DNA of 64,000 nt from assembly GCA_020881915.1 (NCBI GenBank), contig JAJFPB010000002.1, positions 2,852,001 to 2,916,000 of the forward strand, given 5' to 3'. This document shows positions 55,597-64,000 of the stretch, piece after piece. This DNA comes from Paramyrothecium sp. XJ0827 (taxonomy: Eukaryota > Ascomycota > Sordariomycetes > Hypocreales > Stachybotryaceae). The notes beneath the pieces were generated by a model. The model made no database searches. It was not told the origin of the DNA and worked only from the letters and a program-made list of their open reading frames with translations. Both the position numbers and the translations under genes were made by a program. Each line of letters opens with the position of its first letter. Position 1 is the stretch's first letter.

Positions 55597-57685
55597 ATGG
55601 CGGCAATTGCAGTGAGAAGGGCTCCTTACAAGGACTTTTTGCAACCAGCCTTGCACAGGCGATTCTCCCAGACTGCGACGATTCTACTAGTAGTGTCATA
55701 TTTGGAAGCTATTGGTCTTGCGCAGTGGAACTCTTGTGAGTGCCGAGATCTGTACCCCTCGGCTGCGCAAGCACTCTTCTAACACTTGGACGGCAGATTT
55801 TTGGAGCTGGTTCCCCTTGGGCTCAGCGGGTTTTCGAACGGCTCTTATTTTCGGCTGCGGGCTTGCCATCCTCATCCTGCGCATCGCCCAATACCACGTC
55901 GGGCTACGAACGGCCGGGTCTGGCTGGCAAGTCCTGTGTGCCTCCTTGACTAGCCTGCATACATACGAGACGCTGTTTTGGTACGGCTTGTCGAGCTTGG
56001 TTTTCAGCCATGTCTTCCTTTGGTCGATGCCAGACAAGTCAGGCCTGAGATGGGTCACTCCGTTTAGCGGTGACCGAGTGAGGCTCAACGAGCGGCCACT
56101 GTTTCTGGTTTGCTACTTGGTTTCCAGCGCATTATTGCAGACCGTGTACCATTATATGTTGGACTACGACCGTCTCAGCCTAAACGTTACAAAGGCGAGC
56201 ATTGCGGGCCAGAAAGGAGCGGGCCCAACCGACGGGCGTCTAACGGCTAACCTCTGGAGATGGCCGCACCTTTTCTTCAAATGCACGCAGCAATCCGTCA
56301 CAGCCATGTGTTTGGCCTTTCTCCTATACATTGGGTTACTGCGATCCCCCGTCTGGAGTTGGACACTGATGTTCATGCGTCCGTTCTACAATATGCCAAA
56401 GACAAGCATCCTTCCTCCGACTTGGCCCTTTGACATATATTTACTCGCAAGATGTTTTGTCAGCGGGTCACTGCTTAACTTCATTTGGGCGGCGGGCAAT
56501 GCAGCCTTTGCGAACTTCATGGTTCAAGCGCCCCTGAAAAATGGCAAGCCACTGACATCGGAATCCAAAGATCCCAACGGGAGCTTGTTGAGCGGCTTAA
56601 AAAGTAAGAAGCTGCCGATCAAGGTACGTTCGTCTGCGAGCCATGAGATTTGGTATAAGTAGCTGATCAGAATGCAGTCCTTTGCCATGTGGGAGCTTGC
56701 GCTCGTTGCAGAGGGCTTCGACGTGCGGAGGCAAGCGATCTTCGATGACATCGACCGCAAGGATGGCCCCATGTGGTCACAAGTTTATGCTATTTGTATG
56801 GATCTCATCCAAAGTATTGAGAGCCGCGTTGATAATTACGGCAAACCCCCGGCCCCGGTGCAAGCGGAGCTGGGTGTCGCGCAACAGAGAGAAAGGACGA
56901 CTGCACCACCTCGGGACGATCCGATCTACAACAGCAGAGCTAGGACCAGAAGTGGTCCGGAAAGGGCGCTTGAACAGGTTGCTAGAAGCCCTGGCTCGAC
57001 TCCTGGCTCGAAGCTCAGCCCGATCGTGAAGTCGACCTGGAAAGAGGCCAAGGATCGCGTGCTGAGTAAGGAGCAGCAAGAGGCAATGACTCCGGGCAAT
57101 GTTAAGGGCCAACTCGGGCAATTGACCATTAAATTGCTTCAGATGGACTACATAGGTTTTCTCTTCCGCCACGACTTCCGTACCCAGTTTGCAGAGACTG
57201 TACTGGGAGGGCCATACGTCGAGCCGACGCTATATACCAACGCAGTTACGGCTCTATCACATCTAGCTGTGCAGAGTCTTGAGGAGGACAAGTACGGCAA
57301 TGTGTACCGAGATGTTGCCAGCATTGTGAGATCGCTATCTGCGGTCATCAAAAAGGTGGATGCACTGAAGTCGCGCTTCCCGCCGCATTGGACTGATGTC
57401 ACGGGGGCCACAGATACCCCTGAGGTGGATGAGGTGTTGGATGCGATGCGAGATGGATTGGCGCGCGTTCTGGCCAGATTCGAGCCATATAGCAGTGATC
57501 TACGCCTGACCTCGACTGACATTCGCTTTGCAAAAGAAGCCATGGCGAAGGCTAAGCCAGCGGTGGAAGAGAAGGAGGTAGACAAGGCAGTGGAGAAGAC
57601 AAAGGACAAGTCGAAGGACAAGACGAATGGCTCGTCGAGGGGACCCAGGATAGCCAGGTCCCCAGAAATGCAGGAGATTCGGTAG
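55597..57685 (+). CDS. ndc1: Nucleoporin Ndc1
   Basis: Three exons, join(55597..55735, 55797..56623, 56678..57685), giving 657 residues, close to yeast Ndc1. The start (APYKDFLQPALHRRFSQTAT) and the following membrane segments are typical of fungal Ndc1: TATILLVVSYLEAIG, ALIFGCGLAILILRIAQYHV, PLFLVCYLVSSALLQTVYHY, VTAMCLAFLLYIGLLRSPVW and FDIYLLARCFVSGSLLNFIW. The C-terminal half is soluble, with FAMWELALVAEGFDVRRQAI and a helical end. It anchors the nuclear pore complex, and in yeasts also the spindle pole body, in the nuclear envelope. The third intron boundary joins KLPIK-SFAMWELAL. Confidence 0.92.
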
Positions 57686-58607
57686 TGCAAGGCGGTGCAG
57701 CAGGCCGCAGTCTATAGAGGCATAAAGGCATGTGCGTTCGAAAAGTAAGATACCAATATACGTCCGGAATGAAGATAACAAACACGACATCATAAGGCCT
57801 GACCATGAAGAGATATTGATGCTGAAAACCATTGCTTCGTGCATGGGGGAGAATTTTTTTGTTTTTTGTTTTGACTTCCGGTGCATGTGATTTTGTTGAA
57901 TGCAGTTTCTCCTGTTCTGCTTGACGAAAACCGCCAAATGCTTGACTGGTACGATGCTCGATCGACTCATGCTTGAGATAGTGGCCACTGTTATGATGCC
58001 ACTCGGACAAATGATACCCTGACATGCTCTGACATTGTGAAGCACCGATTAAATTGGAGTGCAAGTAGTTTTACTTTGCACCAATTGACCGTAGCTGGTT
58101 CTGGCCTACGCCACGGAAGCCTCGCCCATAGGCTGTTTCGCACGAAACGGGTGCTGCTGAAGCAACTTGGCCAGCTTCCGTGATCCATCGTTCATCACAG
58201 CGTTTCAGACGTCATCTAGAAGCGAAACAGGAAGAGCTGTTCCCCACTGTAACCAAGCTTTAGGACCCGGCTGTGTACCTGGGCTTTGCCCAACTAAGGC
58301 AAGGTACCTGGAGTACCTTAGCTCCAAGCTGCAAGGACCTGCAATTACCCAACTAAGGTAAGGTAGTACCCAGTCTACCTTACATGCTCGACGACAGCAG
58401 CCTCATTTCAACCGGCCCCCTTTGCCTCATCTCCTTCACAGCTTTCAACTCCTCGCTGTCCCGGCCAGCGCTGCGCGCCCAGCTCCTCCAACAACAGAAG
58501 TAGCAGCAGCAGCAGCACATGGATCCCCAACCGCCTTAGCCATGCGATTAGCAATATTTATTACGCTCGAGTCAGCCGGGTCGCATCGTCCCTGCTAGAG
58601 AGCTAGC
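57686..58607. other. Intergenic region, DLT1 promoter
   Basis: Non-coding. Around 58289-58385 there is a dense cluster of CTAAGGNAAGGTA and GTACC tracts, including an imperfect direct repeat. A short AGC/CAG run sits near 58503-58517. Confidence 0.55.
58289..58365. repeat. Imperfect direct repeat CCCAACTAAGGNAAGGTA
   Basis: The sequence CCCAACTAAGGCAAGGTA at about 58289-58306 recurs as CCCAACTAAGGTAAGGTA at about 58348-58365, one base different. Both copies sit in the GGTACC-rich tract upstream of DLT1. Confidence 0.75.
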
Positions 58608-59912
58608 ATGGCCTACAAACGAACCTTCTTCCGCGTCCTCTATCGGTCCCTCTACCTCCTCCTCTACATCCTCCTGCTCGCCCTCATCGTCATCACCCCC
58701 GGCGATGTCATCGTGCGATCATTCCGCAACAACCAGACGTACAATGTCTGGATACTCGCCATCTGCTTCGTCGCCACCATCCTCATCGTCGGCTTCATCT
58801 ACGCCATCCGGCTGTACGTTAACAAGACGGTCCTGGCTTCGATACCCAAGACGTGGGTCCCCATCGACAAGTCGGATGTCGACAAGGCCGTCTACAAGAT
58901 GATACAGGCCGGGCTGGACCGCAGCGCTTCCATCGCGTACGCCGCCCGGCCGAGGGTGCAGCCGACGGACGATGAACGGGAGACGCAGCAGGGTCAGGCG
59001 CCGGCGGCCGTGCGATTGGCCAAGACGCGGACCGGAACTGGAGACGCGGGTGTCAATATCATTCCCAATCGCAAGCTGTGGACCAACATCGATCATCCCG
59101 GCTGGGCTTCGCCAAACTCCCCTGATCTCCCCAATCTGCAATACAACACTGTCATTTCTGAGCTGCCGCATCTCATCGAAGCCAAGGCACTCACCCTGGC
59201 CCCTCCTGACCCTACCTCGGAGACGCAACCCCCCACGCTCGATGCGGAAGCCTTTGCCCTTCTGCAGAGACAACCCAGCCTGAGCCTCCGGAGCTACCTC
59301 GAACATCTCGTAGACTTGCGTGTGCTCGAGCCCGACGCTCCAGTGACCGAGTTTCTCGCGCAGTACGAGCATGCACGTTTTTCGAGGCGGCCAGTGTCTG
59401 GAGCCAGGTTCAAGGAACTGATGCACCTCTTTGCGGAGATCCTTCGCTCATTGAAACCCCTGGACCTCGACGCGTGGGAGTTGGCAAACAGGGACGACGG
59501 CAGTGACGACGACGACGATGTCTTTGCCCCTTCTGTTAGTGATATAGATGATGATGCGCCCGCAAGGACAAATCCTTCAACCCCCGGTGGCACGTTATCC
59601 AGGTCAGTCACGGTTAGCACTCAAGATTCTGTGCGCCGGCCGCCTAGGACTCCGTCGGCAAACACGTGGCGCCACTATCGCACGGCTCCAACCACACCTA
59701 GGAGCCGGAGGGCCGAATTAGTATCGCGGCAGTCCAGCGGCAGCAGCATATCCCGGCCATGGAGACAGGCTCTCGCTCGCCAGTCGTCCAACTCGACTCT
59801 TCGTTCGAGGACTTCCAACGACTCCGGCTCTATCATCCGACTGGCCACGCATGACGACCTGTCGGATCTCCCATTCGTTCTATCACTTCGAGAGACAGCT
59901 GGTAGTATTTGA
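58608..59912 (+). CDS. dlt1: Dlt1 (defect at low temperature protein 1) family membrane protein
   Basis: A single exon of 434 residues. Two N-terminal membrane segments are clear: SLYLLLYILLLALIVITPGD (about residues 14-33) and VWILAICFVATILIVGFIYA (about 47-66). They are followed by the family-typical ASIPKTWVPIDKSDV and KLWTNIDHPGWASPNSPDLP. A helical cytosolic part ends in ELMHLFAEILRSL. The last 130 residues are Ser/Arg/Asp-rich and probably disordered. Dlt1 homologues are fungal-specific. A yeast mutant is named for poor growth in the cold, and the molecular role is unknown. Codons are G/C-biased at the 5' half. Confidence 0.9.
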   Translation: MAYKRTFFRVLYRSLYLLLYILLLALIVITPGDVIVRSFRNNQTYNVWILAICFVATILIVGFIYAIRLYVNKTVLASIPKTWVPIDKSDVDKAVYKMIQAGLDRSASIAYAARPRVQPTDDERETQQGQAPAAVRLAKTRTGTGDAGVNIIPNRKLWTNIDHPGWASPNSPDLPNLQYNTVISELPHLIEAKALTLAPPDPTSETQPPTLDAEAFALLQRQPSLSLRSYLEHLVDLRVLEPDAPVTEFLAQYEHARFSRRPVSGARFKELMHLFAEILRSLKPLDLDAWELANRDDGSDDDDDVFAPSVSDIDDDAPARTNPSTPGGTLSRSVTVSTQDSVRRPPRTPSANTWRHYRTAPTTPRSRRAELVSRQSSGSSISRPWRQALARQSSNSTLRSRTSNDSGSIIRLATHDDLSDLPFVLSLRETAGSI

Positions 59913-60467
59913 CGTAGCATTTTTGTAAACACTCGCGGGTTAGGAAACGGCAGTGTCCGCGCCTTGTTCTAAGACCTTCCCGTGGCCTACGATTAAACGA
60001 TACCCTTTCAAGGGCAAGCATTACGACTAGAAGGGTTATAATTTGTATACAAAGTATTTAATGTTTTCTGACTTAATTATCATACAGGATGGGTCAATGC
60101 TCACGAGCACAAAGTTGACCCAATTGTTCAAAAACCCAATTTCATATTCTCCCATGCTCAGCAGGTGCCTCTGAAGGTGACTCCAATTCTTGTTGTAGTG
60201 CCCAAGTCCGCATGTGATTCACCAACGGCCTGGCGGAGCCACTTATCGATAAGCCAACCAAGAAAGAAATCCATCCAGTGCTAGTAACAACTTACACCAC
60301 TCGCACCTCAACCATTTCGATTCGCAATTGCCTGCCTCTGTCGGAGGTCGACATGCCGTCACGACTCTTTTCATGACACACTCTCACAGAGACCTGCCAC
60401 GTCGATAAAGCATCGCCAACGAGTCACGGCCGCAGCAGAGCCCGCAAGCAGCAAACAGCCCGCCATC
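59913..60467. other. Intergenic region
   Basis: Spacer between two plus-strand genes with the DLT1 3' region (AT-rich near 60030-60080) and the next promoter. Nothing coding supported. Confidence 0.5.
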
Positions 60468-61148
60468 ATGGCGCCGCCGACGCAGAGCAAATCCCAGCTC
60501 CCGCTGGCGCCCGACCGCGCCGCTTTGTCCAACCGCATATCCATGCTCCTCGCCAGCCAGTCCTCCGTCCTCAAGACGATGAAGCTCACCCGGCCCGCCG
60601 CCGCCGCCACGGGCACCCCGCACCACCACCACCACCACCGGCAGACCGCGGACGAGGACGAGGAAGAGGACATGCGCCGGGCCTCGCGGCCCAATGAGGG
60701 CGTGGGCTACGTCGCCGACTCGACCAAGACGAAGACGGACCTCGCCAGGGAGGACAAGATCCTGCGGAGCAGGCTGCTCGGCAAGCGCAGGGCGGACGGG
60801 CCCGCGGGCAAGGCCCGGGACGGCAGCGACAGCGACGAGGACGCCGGGCGCAGCGCGCTGGGTAAACGGAAGCGGCCGCGAAGGACCGAGGCGGCGGGCT
60901 CGCCAGACGACGGCCCCCCGGCGCCAGGCGACGGCGCTACGGTGATGGAAGCTCAGACGGCGGAGGCGTCAGGAGAGAGCAGGAGCCCTGGTGGCAATAG
61001 CCCGGGCGACCAGGCAAAGACGGACGGCGCGGCGGATGGCGGCGCTACCGCAAGCGCGGATCCTACCACAGAGGAGGCCGGCAGGCCGAGGAAGAAAAAG
61101 AAGAAGCCCAAGAAGAAAAAGAAGCAGCAATCAGGGGGAGATGCTTGA
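60468..61148 (+). CDS. Small basic protein, possibly DUF3245-like
   Basis: A single exon of 226 residues. The N-terminal part (LSNRISMLLASQSSVLKTMK) is helical, followed by a natural run of six histidines (residues 52-57), an acidic stretch and a conserved-looking block NEGVGYVADSTKTKTDLARE-DKILRSRLLGKRR. The rest is low complexity with a basic KRKRPRR and a C-terminal lysine-rich tail (KKKKKKPKKKKK) that should act as nuclear or nucleolar signal. The layout reminds me of the fungal DUF3245 family, but I cannot confirm it by eye. A nucleolar or ribosome-biogenesis role would fit the composition only. Confidence 0.7.
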   Translation: MAPPTQSKSQLPLAPDRAALSNRISMLLASQSSVLKTMKLTRPAAAATGTPHHHHHHRQTADEDEEEDMRRASRPNEGVGYVADSTKTKTDLAREDKILRSRLLGKRRADGPAGKARDGSDSDEDAGRSALGKRKRPRRTEAAGSPDDGPPAPGDGATVMEAQTAEASGESRSPGGNSPGDQAKTDGAADGGATASADPTTEEAGRPRKKKKKPKKKKKQQSGGDA

Positions 61149-62017
61149 CGAAAGGCGTCGCCTGGCACTGTCTTAGTTACTATATACCCATCTCTTTCTT
61201 TGTTTTCTCAACCCTTGTTGATCTCGGAGGTGTTCATCATCGACAGTGCCGCAGCGACACATCCTCCTCCAGCCCTCGGAAGTGGCTTAGACACGGGAGA
61301 TGCCTACATCACCATGCATGCATGCACGTGAAGCGGTATCTTCTTCACGTATGCGGTACGGCCAGCCATCGCCACGAGTCAATTTTGGGGGTATCCATTA
61401 CGCCTCGGCGTCTCGCTCAACATAAATCATGAAGACGCCCTCAATGTTAGAACAGTGAACAGTATCAACATGTGCCGCCATCCCATGAATGCTCTCCAAG
61501 TGGATTTGCATGCCTCCCAACACCCAGGTATAACCCGCTCCCCACCCCAAGCAATTGAAACCTGCATCCTCATCATACATGGAACAGTCCTTTCCAAGGC
61601 CAAACTCATAGCGTACACTCCAAGCAATAATTGATTAAGAATGCTGATGAATGGTGGACGGTGCATTGACGCGATGACGCGCCAATTATCCAACTGTCAC
61701 GATGCCCCCTGACAACCCATATCGAAAGAGCCGACCCACTCCGTCCTCAGTGATGTCTTCTCACTGAGAACACAGTGCTGGTCAAAACTCTGCCCTGATA
61801 GGATGTGAGGCGTTCTTTTCATTCGAAGCCGATATATGTTGATCTTTACCGAATGTATACCCTCATAAGTGTACGGTCCGTCATTAATGATATTTTCAAA
61901 AAATCTCCCGGAGTCACATTAAGAAAGGCCGTCATAGCGAGGACCTTGTTCACTCCCAGTCGTGTATTTGATGCGTAGTGGTAGCATCGCCCGGCTCAAG
62001 GACGCTTCATCGATTAC
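61149..62017. other. Convergent intergenic region with a doubtful small ORF
   Basis: Holds the 3' regions of two convergent genes. On the minus strand, 61398-61580 forms a 60-codon frame from an ATG, preceded by further open codons. Its reality is discussed in the findings. Confidence 0.45.
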
Positions 62018-64000
62018 TTACTGCATTCGCTTCCGCTTCCTGTCATCGTCTCCTCTTGGATCCTCGTCCTCGTCTGGTCTTTCCGCAGTATCGCTAGGAT
62101 TCAAGATGTGAGCCATGCTTCCCCTTCTTGTAGGGGGCCCGGATGTATCTCGCAAGCTCAAGTTCTTGTTGTCACGGTTGACGGCCGAATTCCAGGACCA
62201 GCTGCCGAATGCATCGGCGTTGCTGCTACCGCCATTTGAGAATGGAGGGGGAGGTGTCGTGGGTCTCGAAGAGGACGGTACGGGAGGAGGTGCGTGAAGG
62301 GAGAAAGATGACAGCGATTCACGGATTCGTTGATCCTCTGGTATAAGACGACCCGGTGAGGATGGCCACGGGGCCGGTGGGGTATTGGCAGAGGGTAGCG
62401 GTGAGGCGCCAGGTTGCCACCCATGCGCGCGAATATCCGCAGCCGTATGGCGCCTGCCTAGGTGGCTCGGCGGCGGTGGTGTTTCAACATTAGCAAGGGG
62501 GTGCTGCGGGCCTGAGGGCGGAGGGGCAGCAGCATTGCGCAACGGTGATGACTGAGGGGCTGTACTTCCACCGCCAATCGAACCGTAGGGGCGTCGAGTG
62601 CTCACGGATAGGTTGGAGGGAACCGGAGGCCGGTGGAAGTTCTGTTGTCCGCGTGCTTGAGGCACAGTCAAGAGCGACCGCCGAGAGTCATCCTGTGGCA
62701 GCTGCCTAGGAGAAACGGGCGCATTGTCCACATTTCCGAGGTATTGTTGTCTTGGGGCGCCGAATGGACCGGACTCGGGAGAATCGTCGAAGCCTCGCAT
62801 GGCATCGGCCTGCCTGTGCATCTCACCCTGCAGCGCGATGACTAGAATCGTCTGGTTAGTCCACGGATGCGCTTGTGCCTGAGGTAATGACATACTGTCT
62901 CGGTGAACGGGACTCTCCGGAGGTACCAATGATAGTACCGCGCGAGAGAGTTCTTGGTTGAAGCTAAGCAAGCGGCCCATAGTATCCAAGATAGCTTGAT
63001 TCTTCACATATAAATAGTGCGCGCTTTCTTCGCTTCGTTGAAGTCTTGCACTCAAATCGTACACATTGTGCTCGAGATTGGCCAATCTCGCATCTGCGCT
63101 CTCGAGGGGTATCTGCACAGGCTCTGCCGGGGTGCCAGGCTGGGAGGATGTCGCAGGCTTCGTATACGTGTTCTCACGGTGCACCAATGCGTGACGACTG
63201 GCACGCCGTTTGATCTCCCGTAACCCTACGAGATCACCGCGCTTGAAATTACCATTGCCATGTTTGAATTCCCAGAGTGTGCTGTCGGGATTTCCTGTGT
63301 GGAATACGTCTCGTTCTGCAACCGATGAGTTAATGCTTCTCCGTTGGGCCAAGGGCCGCAGTGCAATAACATACCTTTATGAAACCCGTACATGTTAAGT
63401 TGGCGTACAAATGATGAGATATTTGTATGCTTGAAGTATTGCCTAAGGAAGCGCATGTGAGAGAGGTCGAGAGGGAACAAGGACGGAGAGAAGCATACGA
63501 TAAAACCTTGGAAAAATCGGCCGACGGCGACATGACGAAACTCTCCGCGCTTGCGGACCATGATATCAGGTGCTGAATAGTCGGGTCCTCGAGCATGCTA
63601 TGCAACACTGTTTAGCAATTGATTTTGCAAGAGAGTACGCAAACTGTAGAATCGGCTTACTTGTAAAGCTTGTGTATGAAGGCAGTCTGCACGATCTTGG
63701 GCTGATGCACGGCGGCGGCCGCTGGGGGTGGCGCAGGCATGGCCGAAGGATTGTTGGAGGCGGAAGAGGACGATTGATCAGGAGGAGACGAGTTCTTGGA
63801 GCGGTCGATGTTCTTGCCGTTGGGCTCCGAGTCCTGACCCAGGCTATGGCTCGAGGTGTTGGTGGGAGAGGATATCTCCATGGGCTCGCCGGCGTTGCTC
63901 GTAGACATGTTGATAGTGGGCGCAGGCATGGGAATGATGCGATGGCCCATCAACTGCGACGCGTCTGTCGTCAACGAAGTCGTGATTTGGGGACTCGCGA
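62018..64000 (-). CDS. HSF-type transcription factor, Sfl1-like (5' end beyond window)
   Basis: Five exons visible, complement(62018..62841, 62896..63315, 63375..63442, 63499..63597, 63661..>64000). The reading frame is still open at position 64000, so the start is probably outside, although a Met at about 63945 (MGHRIIPMPAPTINM) could serve. The HSF DNA-binding domain is split over four exons: TAFIHKLYNMLEDPTIQHLI, SWSASAESFVMSPSADF, the recognition helix TNISSFVRQLNMYGFHK, and GNPDSTLWEFKHGNGNFKRG. A coiled coil (DARLANLEHNVYDLSARLQR and on) allows oligomerisation. The remainder is Pro/Ser-rich and ends with a basic KRKRMQ. The DNA-binding region followed by LVGLREIKRRASRH resembles Sfl1 repressors rather than Hsf1. 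Target genes are unknown. Confidence 0.9.

Noticed and set aside
8804..57685. COX11, ATX1 and COX18 as a functional gene cluster
   Set aside because: They are 24-44 kb apart with unrelated genes between them and different orientations; co-location is most simply chance.

Overview
The window reads as nuclear DNA of a filamentous ascomycete, most likely a sordariomycete of the Hypocreales type. The genes are intron-poor to moderately intron-rich. Introns are about 45-80 bases, with GTANGT-like donors and CTRAC branch sites. The proteins (Scd6, Vti1, Arp3, Alg11, Sfl1-like) read like those of filamentous fungi. Many intergenic spacers carry TACCT/AGGTA (GGTACC) tracts, which I associate with hypocrealean genomes. 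The order-level placement is inference. I found no rRNA, tRNA, CRISPR array or intact transposon.

Layout. 0.5-6.2 kb: a small SET-domain gene (-), then a 906-residue protein of unknown function (+) behind a long pyrimidine-rich leader with a 133-codon upstream ORF. 7.4-12 kb: ribosomal protein uL24/RPL26, COX11 and an FAD amine-oxidase-like protein, all on the minus strand. 13.4-20.5 kb: the Qb-SNARE VTI1, the mRNP protein SCD6/LSM14 and RQC1/TCF25, all on the plus strand. 23-27 kb: a Zn2Cys6 regulator and an NAD(P)-binding NmrA/SDR-like protein. 29-34.2 kb: an unassigned multi-pass membrane protein, an SCPx-type thiolase and the copper chaperone ATX1. 34.9-45.3 kb: ARP3, a taspase-like threonine aspartase, TFB4 of TFIIH, and an UNC-45/She4 myosin chaperone. 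45.4-57.7 kb is the densest part: TRM2, gamma-glutamyltranspeptidase, ALG11, COX18, PEP12 and NDC1, in alternating convergent and divergent pairs. 58.6-64 kb: DLT1, a basic low-complexity protein, and an HSF-type (Sfl1-like) factor whose 5' end lies beyond the window.

This is ordinary housekeeping territory. There is no operon, secondary-metabolite cluster or defence island. Some genes share a process without being adjacent: COX11 and COX18 (cytochrome oxidase assembly, with ATX1 also in copper handling), VTI1 and PEP12 (partners in endosomal/vacuolar SNARE complexes), and ARP3 with UNC-45 (actin/myosin). I read this as chance proximity. All exon joins were worked out by hand from splice motifs, reading phase and expected protein motifs, and every finished multi-exon model gives a whole number of codons.

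The points most worth a second look are the upstream ORF ending two bases before the start of the 906-residue protein, the unassigned membrane-protein gene at 29.0-30.0 kb, the dual-start TRM2 with an apparent mitochondrial presequence, an inverted repeat at 41.95-42.02 kb whose arms differ only at CpG sites, a 54-base stop-free intron in the Sfl1-like gene, and a predicted GC-AG intron in the gamma-glutamyltranspeptidase gene.
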